Positions 33,683-42,092 of a DNA stretch of 64,000 nucleotides are shown here, one piece after another. Both the position numbers and the translations under genes were made by a program. The notes beneath the pieces are model-generated. The model made no database searches. It worked only from the letters and a program-made list of their open reading frames with translations, and was not told where the DNA came from. The stretch covers positions 1 through 64,000 of the forward strand of contig CALVEY010000001.1 of assembly GCA_944326705.1 (NCBI GenBank). Direction: 5' to 3'. This DNA is from an uncultured Mucispirillum sp. (lineage in GTDB: Bacteria > Chrysiogenota > Deferribacteres > Deferribacterales > Mucispirillaceae). Position 1 is the stretch's first letter, and each line of letters opens with the position of its first letter.

Positions 33683-33702
33683 GGGAGTAGTTATCTACTC
33701 CC
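33683..33702. terminator. hairpin terminator at the end of the late operon
   Basis: GGGAGTAG (33683-33690) pairs with CTACTCCC (33695-33702). The leftward late transcript continues into AAATTTTTATA; the plus strand continues into TTTTGTTTTTTT. It lies 11 bases after the last late gene, between it and the host junction. A second small palindrome, TTAAAATCGTTTTAA, is at about 33650. Confidence 0.65.
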
Positions 33703-33712
33703 TTTTGTTTTT

Positions 33713-34153
33713 TTATAATGTTGGATAAGTTACAACGTTTGGAAAATTTGGCTGCTCTGGTAAATCTCTTAATGATTGAATGTATCTTAAAAGATTCATA
33801 TACTCATCATCAGATAATGTTGTTGCAAGCCCTAAAATTTTTTCATGCTCATGTCTTTCTACTTTCCAGAGCTCTGCATTTAAAAGAGCATCTCTTTTTT
33901 GTCTATGATAAGCAGCTTTTTCTTCATAATTCATTTTTGCAAGCATTTCTTCTTCTGTCATAAAAATAGCTTCAACATAATTTGATATTTCATCTGAATG
34001 CCGCTCTGCATAAGCAGATATAAACTTAAATTCATCATAAAATTCATCTTTATCTGTTATATGATAAGGAATTCCATTTTTTTTTACAACAAAAGAGCCA
34101 TCATTTTTCTTTTTAATATCACGGTAATCATTTATATTAAACTTATCAGTCAT
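33713..34153 (-). CDS. tail fibre assembly protein (Tfa/DUF4376-like)
   Basis: A 146-residue protein. The C-terminal half KRDALLNAEL ... LLRYIQSLRDLPEQPNFP ends in a PTL tail, matching the R-x-x-LRD-x-P-x-Q-x-x-FP pattern of caudoviral tail fibre assembly chaperones. It is the last gene of the leftward late region, after the fibre gene, where Mu-type phages also place it. Confidence 0.72.
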   Translation of the reverse strand: MTDKFNINDYRDIKKKNDGSFVVKKNGIPYHITDKDEFYDEFKFISAYAERHSDEISNYVEAIFMTEEEMLAKMNYEEKAAYHRQKRDALLNAELWKVERHEHEKILGLATTLSDDEYMNLLRYIQSLRDLPEQPNFPNVVTYPTL

Positions 34154-34177
34154 TTTTTATCTCCTAAAAAATTACAA

Positions 34178-35197
34178 TTATTGTATTCTCCATGCAAACC
34201 CTGTTATTTTAATTCCAGAACCACTAAATGACACCAAGTTTGCACCACCTTCAGAAATACCGCTCTGAGGCTGGGTATAAGGGACTATTGAATTATTTAA
34301 TGAATTTTTTAAAATAATAAACCATGCCCAACTTCCTCCACTAGGCAGTCTATAAGTAGTATTTAACTCTTCATCTATTACTAACCAATATCCTATTTGG
34401 TTGACATATTCATCTTGTGGTTTAGGTGGCACAGCAGGCTTATCTGTCAAGTCTGCATAAGCTCCTGAGGTAGCAACTTTTGCAAGATTCAATACTTTCG
34501 AAGCATCAAGTGATTGTATTGCACTGCCAGGAATCGAATTATTTGTAAAACGCTCAGTAGGTATTGAACCATCGGGTTTTCTTACCTCCGTCCAAGGCGT
34601 TAAGCCGAAATCAGGAAGTATTCTTCTTTCACTTTGGGCGAAAGAAAATAAATCATATGCAGTCATTACACAAGTATTATTTGTCAACTTAATAATCTTA
34701 AGATAGCCATTGCCATAAGGGAAATCAGACATAAACTGTTTTCCGCCAACCATATTAAGAAATAAAGCTGTTTCATTACTTGATATAAATGCATTCATAA
34801 ACTGTTGTGATGTTCCGCCTCTGCTAAAGCCAGAGCCTACATGAGCTAAAATAGTATCTTGAGTAAAGCAATTTTTAAACAAATATCCGTCATTACTTTT
34901 TGTACCACCATGAACAACATCAAGTACATTTATTGCTTTTGTCATATCTATAGGAAAACCTGCTGAAACTGCTAAATCTTGCAGCTCTTTTACAGCTGCA
35001 TAAATTTTGAAAAATATACCATTAAGTATTTGTCGTTCAAAATATTCTCCACCCTCTGGAATTTCTAGTTCATACTTAACACCTAAACCATCAGTGTTGT
35101 TTACTAATCCATCGGGACTGGTATCTGGAATATTATCTTTATCACCATTGTTTGCAAATGGTATATTGATTTTATATTGTAAATCTAAATTTGCCAT
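34178..35197 (-). CDS. tail fibre protein
   Basis: A 339-residue protein with an N-terminal attachment region and a beta-rich, S/G/T/N-rich remainder. LNLAKVATSGAYADLTDKP near residue 240 is a motif common in phage tail fibres, and the C terminus (GSGIKITGFAWRIQ) looks like a receptor-binding tip. It is encoded between the DUF2612 baseplate protein and the fibre assembly protein. Its start overlaps the preceding stop by one base. Confidence 0.7.
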   Translation of the reverse strand: MANLDLQYKINIPFANNGDKDNIPDTSPDGLVNNTDGLGVKYELEIPEGGEYFERQILNGIFFKIYAAVKELQDLAVSAGFPIDMTKAINVLDVVHGGTKSNDGYLFKNCFTQDTILAHVGSGFSRGGTSQQFMNAFISSNETALFLNMVGGKQFMSDFPYGNGYLKIIKLTNNTCVMTAYDLFSFAQSERRILPDFGLTPWTEVRKPDGSIPTERFTNNSIPGSAIQSLDASKVLNLAKVATSGAYADLTDKPAVPPKPQDEYVNQIGYWLVIDEELNTTYRLPSGGSWAWFIILKNSLNNSIVPYTQPQSGISEGGANLVSFSGSGIKITGFAWRIQ

Positions 35198-35781
35198 TAT
35201 TTATTACCTCCTTCTTCTCTTTTATGAAATATTGAACGATATAAGTTGTTCGATAAATTTTGACCTTTGAAACCAAAAATTTGAGCAAATGCCTCTCTAT
35301 ATCTAGTTCCAACTGCCATTGGGTGCGGCAGTAAGTCATAGTTATTAAATGCTTGTTTGAGATAATCAGGAATTTCCCATAAAAATACGAAGTTTACGTA
35401 AGTCATATCTTGATTATCTACTGTATAAGCTCTTGCATTGTAGAATGCAAATAACTCTTTTAATGTTTTATTAATGCCTGGCACGCTCATTTTTGTATAT
35501 AGTTTTAAAGTTACTATCTGTAATATTAATCTATACTCATCATCTTGCAATGTTACAGCTGATTCCTTTCCAGTTATTTCATCTATATATTTAATGGTTC
35601 GTGGAAAGTTTAATCTTTCGCCCCACAAATCAAGTCCTATATTAACAGCTGTATCTAAATTATATATGTTTTCATAAAACTCCTGTATAGGCTGAGTAAT
35701 GAGCTTATCATACAGCTCTGTTAAAGCATTAATAAGAGTTTCAATATTTGTATTTTTATACTGGTATTGTATTTTATTCAT
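35197..35781 (-). CDS. baseplate-to-fibre protein (DUF2612-like)
   Basis: A 194-residue protein. NLDTAVNIGLDLWGERLNFP and the segment DDEYRLILQIVTLKLYTKMS match DUF2612, a family that follows baseplate J proteins and links baseplate to fibres (Mu gp48-like position). The ATG at 35781 overlaps the J gene by eight bases and is preferred to the upstream ATG at 35823, which would lie well inside J. Confidence 0.65.
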   Translation of the reverse strand: MNKIQYQYKNTNIETLINALTELYDKLITQPIQEFYENIYNLDTAVNIGLDLWGERLNFPRTIKYIDEITGKESAVTLQDDEYRLILQIVTLKLYTKMSVPGINKTLKELFAFYNARAYTVDNQDMTYVNFVFLWEIPDYLKQAFNNYDLLPHPMAVGTRYREAFAQIFGFKGQNLSNNLYRSIFHKREEGGNK

Positions 35782-36931
35782 AAGTAGACACCACAATATT
35801 TGCTGGCGATATAGTAGCTTCATCTGTAAAATTTAACTGTATAGGGTTATATGTAGCAGTTGCAGAAACAAGCCCCATTTTAAAGTCTACTAATTTTACA
35901 TTCATTAATGATAAACTTGATGCAACTTGAAATGGTATTATTTCATCATTAATATCATAAGCATCAATAATACTTATAATTTGATTTTTTAGTTGCTCAG
36001 CATAATCTTGAGTAGTTAAGTTATTTATAGCCACTTGCAGCTCTGCTTTTAAAGCAACTTGGGTAGGGCGATATATTCTCATTGTTGATGTCTGTTTACT
36101 AATTTCTTCATAAACATTAATATCTATGTCGCCCATCACATCCGCACCAACAGTTTTATTTTCAAGCATAACTTTACCGATTGCTTGTAAATCGCCACCT
36201 TTTACTACTACTGCAATACTGTTTGGCTCTAACATAATACCTTTATAAGAAACACTATTTTTAGTATTATTTTCATAACCTGCAATTTTTGATACGCCAG
36301 AAAGCTGTAAAATCTGAGCAAGCATCCCATCAAAAATAGATGTTGCTCTATATGTAAGACTGTTTTTAGCTCTTAATCTTAATTCATTATCTGTTTCAGT
36401 ATCGCTTCCAGATACGCTTTCATAAGGGTTTGTAATACGTTCTACTCCTGGCACTGGTGTAATAATAGTTGTTAATGTATCAACATTCACACTAAAGTCG
36501 CCATCATCTTTTGCAAATAACTCTGCATAAACATTACCGCCAGAAGCAATTATATATTCAGATATTGTTTCAAACTCATAATCACCAGATTTAGCTGTAA
36601 ATCCTGCGGGAATTATTGTTCCTATGGTGCCAGAAATAAGAGCTGTTACAGAGCCCTTTGATGCTGTTTTTCTAATAATGCCGTAATAAGTTTTACAATA
36701 TGCATCAAGCCAAATTCCTGTGCCACCATTTAAAATTACATTAGCAAACTCTAATACATCGGTTTGTGCCTTTGTAAAAAGCTCTGTAATAAATGTTATT
36801 ATCTGTCCTTGCGGTGTTGATGGTTCTATATTCAAATTTGGGAACGCTTGTAAAAATACGTTCTGCACTTGTTCTAAAATAGAAGAAGTATCACTTATTT
36901 TTAACCCATTATCACTTTTAATCCAGCTCAA
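35774..36931 (-). CDS. baseplate J family protein
   Basis: A 385-residue baseplate wedge protein. The N-terminal QVFLQAFPNLNIEPSTPQGQ type region (LEQVQNVFLQAFPNL), the middle NGGTGIWLDAYCKTYYGIIR, and TDNELRLRAKNSL are hallmarks of the Mu gp47/P2 J family. I choose the TTG at 36931 because GAGGAGG lies five bases upstream; a GTG at 36949 is the alternative. It overlaps the gp25-like gene by 14 bases. Confidence 0.85.
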   Translation of the reverse strand: MSWIKSDNGLKISDTSSILEQVQNVFLQAFPNLNIEPSTPQGQIITFITELFTKAQTDVLEFANVILNGGTGIWLDAYCKTYYGIIRKTASKGSVTALISGTIGTIIPAGFTAKSGDYEFETISEYIIASGGNVYAELFAKDDGDFSVNVDTLTTIITPVPGVERITNPYESVSGSDTETDNELRLRAKNSLTYRATSIFDGMLAQILQLSGVSKIAGYENNTKNSVSYKGIMLEPNSIAVVVKGGDLQAIGKVMLENKTVGADVMGDIDINVYEEISKQTSTMRIYRPTQVALKAELQVAINNLTTQDYAEQLKNQIISIIDAYDINDEIIPFQVASSLSLMNVKLVDFKMGLVSATATYNPIQLNFTDEATISPANIVVSTYE

Positions 36932-37250
36932 ACGACACCTCCTCGCCACCTGTAATAGTTAAAACAATTTTAAGATTGTTACTTTCTTTTGAAGTTTCAA
37001 ATGTTACATTGGAAACCCTTGAATCTTCTAATATTCTTGATTGAATAGCAGCTAATAATCCTTGCTCGTTATTATCTCTCATATAACCTATATAATCTAT
37101 GCCTTGATTTTTATTATAAGGATATTCACCCTTATACATATAAAGTCGAGTTTTTATATCCTGCACTAATGCTGCTTTATCTGATATAAAAATAAAATTG
37201 CTGTTATGCACAATATTATTCTTACTATCTAATTGAAATGATAAACTCAT
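36918..37250 (-). CDS. gp25-like baseplate wedge protein (DUF2634-like)
   Basis: A 110-residue protein. ALVQDIKTRLYMYKGEYPYN and QGLLAAIQSRILEDSRVSNV match the W/gp25 lysozyme-like wedge family. The ATG at 37250 follows AGGAAAAAT and overlaps the upstream stop by four bases. It stands directly before baseplate J, as in P2, Mu and related phages. Confidence 0.78.
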   Translation of the reverse strand: MSLSFQLDSKNNIVHNSNFIFISDKAALVQDIKTRLYMYKGEYPYNKNQGIDYIGYMRDNNEQGLLAAIQSRILEDSRVSNVTFETSKESNNLKIVLTITGGEEVSFELD

Positions 37251-37480
37251 GATATTTTTCCTATTCCTGTTCCTGCGATAGGTCCCGTAGAACATGTTCC
37301 TGTAACTTTAGTCTGCACCTGAGCATTTGCTATTATATGATTTATAACTGCTTTTGCTAAACCATCACATAACTTATCTAAGTAAGCACTACTATCACCG
37401 TTTTCATAAGCAGATACTGCTTGTTGAAAAGCAGCTTTCATTAAACTTTTTAAGGCAGCATCACTTCCTGCGAGTGGCAT
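37247..37480 (-). CDS. small baseplate-region protein, unknown
   Basis: A 77-residue protein: an amphipathic N-terminal helix region with DAALKSLMKAAFQQAVSAYENG, then a glycine-rich end TGTCSTGPIAGTGIGKI. It sits between the spike and the gp25-like gene and is coupled to the latter by an ATGA overlap. Many Mu-type phages have a small uncharacterised gene here. I cannot name it. Confidence 0.55.
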   Translation of the reverse strand: MPLAGSDAALKSLMKAAFQQAVSAYENGDSSAYLDKLCDGLAKAVINHIIANAQVQTKVTGTCSTGPIAGTGIGKIS

Positions 37481-37491
37481 ATTCTCCTCCT

Positions 37492-38349
37492 TTATATTCC
37501 TGGTGCAAAAACTTTACTTGAACCTTTGCTGTGTGTGCCTGTTAAAGGGCATGGGCTTCCAACTGCAACAGCACCTTGAGCAGCAGTTGCACCGCAAAAA
37601 GCTACAGTTGCACCTTCTACCGTTACATTTCCAGTGGCTTTAATCTTTGCATTTGCTTGTGTTTCAATGCTTGCATTATTGCAAGCAATATCTACATCTT
37701 GTTTCGCTTCAATACTTGCATTATTACATGTAATATTTACATCTTTTTTTGTATCAATAGATATATCACTTTCACATGTAACAGTAACTCCACCATCTTT
37801 ATCTATTAGAATAGTTGCTTTGCTATTATTTATTTCTACTTCATTATCTTTATTAAAATTAATAGTAAATGTTCCACTGTCTTTTTCATTTGTAAATAAT
37901 ACCTCATTATCAGCATTTATTATTAATTTCATTTTTTCATTAGATATAATAATATCATCACTTATTGCAGGCTGTTTAAATAAAGCAAACGGCACAAATA
38001 CTCCATTGTTTTGTGAGTAAGGCGAAAGGGAATCCCCGCTAAATTCACCAGTTGATTTATAATTACTAATCTCATATTTTGTAAAGAATACTATGCCTGT
38101 ATCATCTTTTTTTATTGGTAATGATATAGTCCATCCATTAAAACTGCTGGCACAAAGTGGCACATTTATAATTTTATCACCATTTAAAAGCTCTAAATCT
38201 ACAGTATTTTCATTCACTGCTGTAACACGAGCAATAGATGATGTATTTACCATATTCTCAATACCTTGTCTTATAGCTGCATTAATAATATCATCAGGTG
38301 TTGCAGCTTCAGCCCAACCAAAACTTGAATAATCTTTTTTATCTTCCAT
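37492..38349 (-). CDS. baseplate spike protein (Gp138/gpV-like) with beta-helix needle
   Basis: A 285-residue protein. The N-terminal OB-like region includes IARVTAVNENTVDLELLNG and FNGWTISLPIKKDDTGIVFF, as in Gp138/gpV spikes. From about residue 160 it shows short beta repeats (SIDTKKDVNITCNNASIEAK, DVDIACNNASIE) of a needle, and it ends GSPCPLTGTHSKGSS, a PAAR-like tip. The ATG at 38349 follows AGGATG and is preferred over a frame opening at 38442 inside the hub gene. Confidence 0.77.
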   Translation of the reverse strand: MEDKKDYSSFGWAEAATPDDIINAAIRQGIENMVNTSSIARVTAVNENTVDLELLNGDKIINVPLCASSFNGWTISLPIKKDDTGIVFFTKYEISNYKSTGEFSGDSLSPYSQNNGVFVPFALFKQPAISDDIIISNEKMKLIINADNEVLFTNEKDSGTFTINFNKDNEVEINNSKATILIDKDGGVTVTCESDISIDTKKDVNITCNNASIEAKQDVDIACNNASIETQANAKIKATGNVTVEGATVAFCGATAAQGAVAVGSPCPLTGTHSKGSSKVFAPGI

Positions 38350-38353
38350 TCTT

Positions 38354-39217
38354 TTACATCCTAATTGCAAACACATTGCAAAAATAAGGGTTACTTCTAT
38401 TTCCACCCTGCATTTGCAATGTTTGTATTTTATAAAGTCCATTTAATAATGGCAGTTTACGGCTTTGTATCTGCACCATACCGCCAACTTTTAATCCTGG
38501 CATCAACAAGCATTTAAAATTAATACCCTGCATCGATGCTTGTGGTGTTCCAATTAGTCCGCTATCACCAGAGATTAAAATAACATCGCTGCCAGGAATC
38601 GCTGTATCTTCTACATTTAATATATTATCGCTGTAATATATTCTTTTTGTATACGGCACTGTCCTTTGTAGATTATTTAAAAGCTGGAACACTGTGCCTT
38701 TAAAGTTAAACTCACTATAATTTTTATCTTCTGCCGTAAAGTTTAGCGGTGCTTCTAATACCGCTGCTGCTTTTTGGCAAATACTCATAAGTGTAGCTGG
38801 CTTTTCATTTATTTCTATATTAGTTATTCTTGATGCATCATATCCCGGCTTCACATCAAGAGTTACACTCATATCTGGAGTATCTAAATTAGATGATACT
38901 TTAAATACTCCACCAGTAAAAATAACTCCATAGTCTGATTTATAACCAGCCATCAGCTGCACATAGTTCCGCAGAGGTTTTTCTTTTCCTATATTCATCA
39001 TGCAGGTGGACAATGCACCAGCATCTTCAAGCGGCAGCCCTGTTATAGTTATTGAGCCTCTATCACCAAGACCACCCATTGTTTTCGTGATATTAAAATC
39101 TATTTTTAAGTTAAAATTATCTACAAGTGCATCAGAGTATGTTTTTATAACATTATTAACTTGCAAACTAAGAGATACTTTTCTTTTAAATAAAGCTGCA
39201 TAACTTAAATTAATCAT
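38354..39217 (-). CDS. baseplate hub protein
   Basis: A 287-residue protein with YSDALVDNFNLKIDFNITKT and GSITITGLPLEDAGALS near the start, a repeated hub-fold pattern (YDASRITNIEINEKPATLMS), and GTPQASMQGINFKCLLMPGL before the C terminus. This arrangement is typical of the hub protein located between the baseplate plug and the spike in DUF3383-sheath phages. The family recognition is by context and motif. Confidence 0.65.
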   Translation of the reverse strand: MINLSYAALFKRKVSLSLQVNNVIKTYSDALVDNFNLKIDFNITKTMGGLGDRGSITITGLPLEDAGALSTCMMNIGKEKPLRNYVQLMAGYKSDYGVIFTGGVFKVSSNLDTPDMSVTLDVKPGYDASRITNIEINEKPATLMSICQKAAAVLEAPLNFTAEDKNYSEFNFKGTVFQLLNNLQRTVPYTKRIYYSDNILNVEDTAIPGSDVILISGDSGLIGTPQASMQGINFKCLLMPGLKVGGMVQIQSRKLPLLNGLYKIQTLQMQGGNRSNPYFCNVFAIRM

Positions 39218-39222
39218 CTTAT

Positions 39223-39525
39223 TTACTCTGCTAACACATAATAAAGCTTATAGTCACTGCCAAAGCCTGTATAGTAGACATCTGCTGCACTCTCTGTATC
39301 AAACACTAAATTACCTTTTACGCCTTTATATTTATAGCATTCAGTCATGTTTACATTTGCATCGCATCGTAACCCTTGGAAGATAACATTATTATTTACT
39401 GTTAAATCCATATAAGTTTTACTATTTAAAGAGCGTATTTTTATTCTTAAATTTTCATCAGCAATAACTGTAGTTATTTCAAAGTTTGGTGTATTCTCTG
39501 GTAAAGATATTTCATAAATAGTCAT
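39223..39525 (-). CDS. baseplate plug protein (DUF6983-like)
   Basis: A 100-residue beta-rich protein. RIKIRSLNSKTYMDLTVNN and YTGFGSDYKLYYV resemble the baseplate plug family, where a short two-part beta fold ends in LYYV. It starts on the last base of the upstream stop and precedes the hub gene by five bases. Confidence 0.62.
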   Translation of the reverse strand: MTIYEISLPENTPNFEITTVIADENLRIKIRSLNSKTYMDLTVNNNVIFQGLRCDANVNMTECYKYKGVKGNLVFDTESAADVYYTGFGSDYKLYYVLAE

Positions 39526-40100
39526 TAGAATATACCACCCAAGAAATCACTAAACCCAACACCTTTTTCACGTAAACTATATGCGATTGATGTATCTGAT
39601 TTCTTTTGCGACTGTGTCTGTCCTAAAAGAGTTGTTTCTGCATCCTGCACTTCACGCACCTGCTCAGCAGTAATTACTGTAGTTAATGGCATAACAAATG
39701 GTATCTGCTGCATTTCTATTTGTATTTTATAGCTTGTAGCATTATCAGAAGCAGCAGTTTTTGAAAGTGATACAAACTCCATATTTTGATAAACTCCACC
39801 CATATAATAGATAGTCCAAAGTTGATTAGCTTTTAATGCTGCATCTATCATTTGTAAAATAAGTGGATACTTCATTATTCCCACATAGCCATCAAGAGAC
39901 AAACGGGCAGGGGTAGACCATACAGTATCACTTATTTTCATGTTGCTATCTACTGGGTGCTGCGGCACTTCCCAAGAACAGTCTTCTTTATCAGATATAA
40001 AAATAACAGGTAATATTACACCAGCTGAGTTTACTATTCTTATTGCTCTTTTTATATCCATTATTGATTGCAGTGAAAATCGTGGTAGAGTAAACGCCAT
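39525..40100 (-). CDS. Dit-like baseplate/tail protein
   Basis: A 191-residue protein between the tape measure and plug genes. SWEVPQHPVDSNMKISDTVW and ARLSLDGYVG form the distal-tail (Dit/DUF6046-like) N-terminal domain that surrounds the tail tube in this phage class. The C terminus is low-complexity and less conserved in appearance. Confidence 0.58.
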   Translation of the reverse strand: MAFTLPRFSLQSIMDIKRAIRIVNSAGVILPVIFISDKEDCSWEVPQHPVDSNMKISDTVWSTPARLSLDGYVGIMKYPLILQMIDAALKANQLWTIYYMGGVYQNMEFVSLSKTAASDNATSYKIQIEMQQIPFVMPLTTVITAEQVREVQDAETTLLGQTQSQKKSDTSIAYSLREKGVGFSDFLGGIF

Positions 40101-40107
40101 ATATTAC

Positions 40108-41577
40108 CTACCTAGCATTATTCAGCAATAAAGCAGGGCTTATATAATTTGAATCAAACCCTTTTTCAACAGCTTTTGTGATATCCTGCAGGCTGTCTCC
40201 AGAACCTGCTACTGTTACATTTACTGTATTATTTTGATTAATAGTGCTGTTATTCTGATTATTTGCTCTTTCTGTTGCTCCTCTATCTATTACTTCAAAG
40301 AAGTTAGGCAGGTCTTTCATTTCATATCTAGGTAACTGCAAGCCATTTTCAAATCCCAAAAAATCTGTAAATTTTTTAGGAAGTTTAGCTAGTATATCAT
40401 TAATTCCATCAATTATAGGATTAAGTATTATTGCACCTATATTGCTTCCAATAGCTTTCAGAGTTTCCCAAACCCAAGCTAGAGCATCACCAAAAGCATC
40501 TTTTAAACCTTTGGCAAAACTTAAAAGCCCATCAAATAGTTTATCAAACGAAAAATTATTTATTAAGTCTTTAATCCAGGCAAAAGCATTTTGAATATCT
40601 GCTATTACTTTTTTCACTCTTTCATTTTCTAATATTTCTCCAAATATAGACTTTTTCCCTTGTGTCCATGAGTAAATATCTTCAACTATCAAAAAAAGTA
40701 ATGTTAAAGCAGCAGTAAGTGCCACTAGTGGCAGATTAGCTCTCCAAAAATTTTTAGTAAAAAATGTGGCTATTTGAGTAAAATTTTTCACAGCATACCC
40801 AAGCACCCCAAATGAACCCGCAAGCACTATCGTATATGTATCTAAGCTTCGCACCCAGTCTACTGCCTTGCTAAGCTGTTTTACAAAATTAAGTATAGGT
40901 GGCATAATATCAACTGCAATACTTCTACCAAGCGAACCTAACGACTGCTTTAATTTAGTCCATTCTATGCTGAATTTTTTTGCTTCAAGAGCTTGCTGGG
41001 CATTCATTGCACCCATTTTCTGTTGTTCTTCGAGCAATGCTTTTATGTTTGCTTTTCCCTGCTGCAATAATAATATTGTGCTTTCATCAAGCCCTAATTG
41101 ACTGCCCAGTGTGAACTGTTGAGCTTTTGTTAAATGCTGAAAATCATCAGCAAGCCCCATTAAAAGCTGTTGTGCATTTTTAAGTGAGCCGTCCTGGTTA
41201 TAGAGTTCTACACCATAAAGTGCAGCAGTTTCTAATAACTGTCCCTGACCCCATTCTGCAAGAGATAACCCTTGCTGTAATGCCTGTAATGAGCTTTTAG
41301 CACTATCAACATTTCCACCAAACTGCTCTAATGCTCCACCAAGAGCTGTTATATCCTGTTCTGCAATACCTGTAAGAGATGAAAAATTACTGATATCTGT
41401 GCCTGTATCTATAAACTTTTTAAAAGCCATACCAAGCGAGCCTGCACCAAGCATGATGCCCATTTGGGACACAAAAGTTTTCAACTGTCCGCCCATATTT
41501 TTAAGCCCAGCAGTAAAGTTATTATCTCTAATACCTACGCCTACAACATAGTTTTTTAAAGTATCACCTAATGCCAC
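40108..41577 (-). CDS. tail tape measure protein
   Basis: A 489-residue helical protein with the usual tape-measure start (VGVGIRDNNFTAGLKNMGG), alanine/glutamine-rich helices to about 200, a hydrophobic central segment near residue 275-300 (LPLVALTAALTLLFLIVEDI) and a C terminus QNNSTINQNNTVNVTVAGSG seen in Mu-type tape measures. It is rather short, implying a short contractile tail. AAGGAGC precedes the start; a late promoter lies about 30 bases upstream. Confidence 0.82.
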   Translation of the reverse strand: MALGDTLKNYVVGVGIRDNNFTAGLKNMGGQLKTFVSQMGIMLGAGSLGMAFKKFIDTGTDISNFSSLTGIAEQDITALGGALEQFGGNVDSAKSSLQALQQGLSLAEWGQGQLLETAALYGVELYNQDGSLKNAQQLLMGLADDFQHLTKAQQFTLGSQLGLDESTILLLQQGKANIKALLEEQQKMGAMNAQQALEAKKFSIEWTKLKQSLGSLGRSIAVDIMPPILNFVKQLSKAVDWVRSLDTYTIVLAGSFGVLGYAVKNFTQIATFFTKNFWRANLPLVALTAALTLLFLIVEDIYSWTQGKKSIFGEILENERVKKVIADIQNAFAWIKDLINNFSFDKLFDGLLSFAKGLKDAFGDALAWVWETLKAIGSNIGAIILNPIIDGINDILAKLPKKFTDFLGFENGLQLPRYEMKDLPNFFEVIDRGATERANNQNNSTINQNNTVNVTVAGSGDSLQDITKAVEKGFDSNYISPALLLNNAR

Positions 41578-41609
41578 AATAAGCTCCTTATTTCATTATT
41601 TATATTGTA

Positions 41610-41667
41610 ATTATATGTAATAATGACAGATAGATACAGAAAAGATATATTATTAATTTTTATTATA
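41610..41667 (-). promoter_or_regulatory. phage late promoter A, upstream of the tape measure gene
   Basis: On the minus strand: upstream box TATAATAAAAATTAATAA (41667 leftward), then TTTTCTGTA (41635-41643), exactly 19 bases, then TATAAT (41610-41615). There is no consensus -35; the conserved box stands in its place, suggesting an activator. Three other copies have identical spacing. Confidence 0.7.
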
Positions 41668-41678
41668 GAGTGGATACA

Positions 41679-41766
41679 GGCTTTTAGGACAAAAGCCCTT
41701 TAGTAAATGCGGGAGCATTCACTGCGACCAAATGCCTAAACAAAAAAACACGGATGTTTTTTTGTT
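41679..41766. repeat. three-hairpin element, copy 1 (CGGA-loop family)
   Basis: Three hairpins: GGCTTTT/AAAAGCC (41679-41697), AGTAAATGC/GCATTCACT (41702-41723) and a perfect 12-bp stem with CGGA loop (41739-41766). The same three-hairpin order with changed but still paired stems recurs at 46597-46685. Both copies lie directly upstream of a late promoter. Confidence 0.75.
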
Positions 41767-41880
41767 ATTGTTTAATAAGATGTAGAAATAATTTAAAAGT
41801 TATGATATAAGAAAAGTGCAGTGTAAACTTAAGGCGGTAAAGCTCGCATCCTTTATTTTATAAGAAAGGGGGTGAGATAT

Positions 41881-41961
41881 GTGCTTATTGAAAGCTACAC
41901 TACCTACTTTATGATATTTCTTGTAATATTTGTAGTAGTAGCAGTAATGAAGCATAAATAA
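41881..41961 (+). CDS. 26-residue holin-like membrane toxin (type I toxin candidate)
   Basis: The GTG at 41881, preceded by AAAGGGGGTGAGATAT, opens a frame reading LIESYTTYFMIFLVIF, then VVVAVMKHK: a single membrane helix with a basic end. The leader, the GGGGGTGAG ribosome binding site and the terminator after it resemble the putative holin-like toxin (Hol_Tox/TxpA-like) loci of Firmicutes. It is on the strand opposite the late genes. An overlapping ATG at 41879 gives only 11 residues and is less likely. Confidence 0.6.
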   Translation: MLIESYTTYFMIFLVIFVVVAVMKHK

Positions 41962-41966
41962 GCATA

Positions 41967-42000
41967 AACCCGCCTGCATGTTGGAGATGGGCGGGTTTTT
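41967..42000 (+). terminator. terminator of the toxin-like gene
   Basis: AACCCGCC (41967-41974) pairs with GGCGGGTT (41990-41997), followed by a T run to 42000. It is the most GC-rich hairpin in this part of the window. Confidence 0.85.
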
Positions 42001-42092
42001 CGCTTAAAACCATATATGCGAGCTTTTGCTCATAAGTTTACCTGCACTTAATATAAACTACTTTCATATAACATTCAAGTAAAAAGTTAAAA

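Larger units (their letters stand above)
41815..42048. repeat. inverted repeats flanking the small toxin-like gene
   Basis: Arm 41815-41849 and arm 42016-42048 are inverted copies in three matching blocks (AGTGCAG, GTAAACTTA, AAAGCTCGCAT) with small differences between. They bracket the toxin-like gene and its terminator. The right arm lies beyond the terminator, so it could mark an antisense antitoxin RNA or its promoter on the minus strand. Confidence 0.65.
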
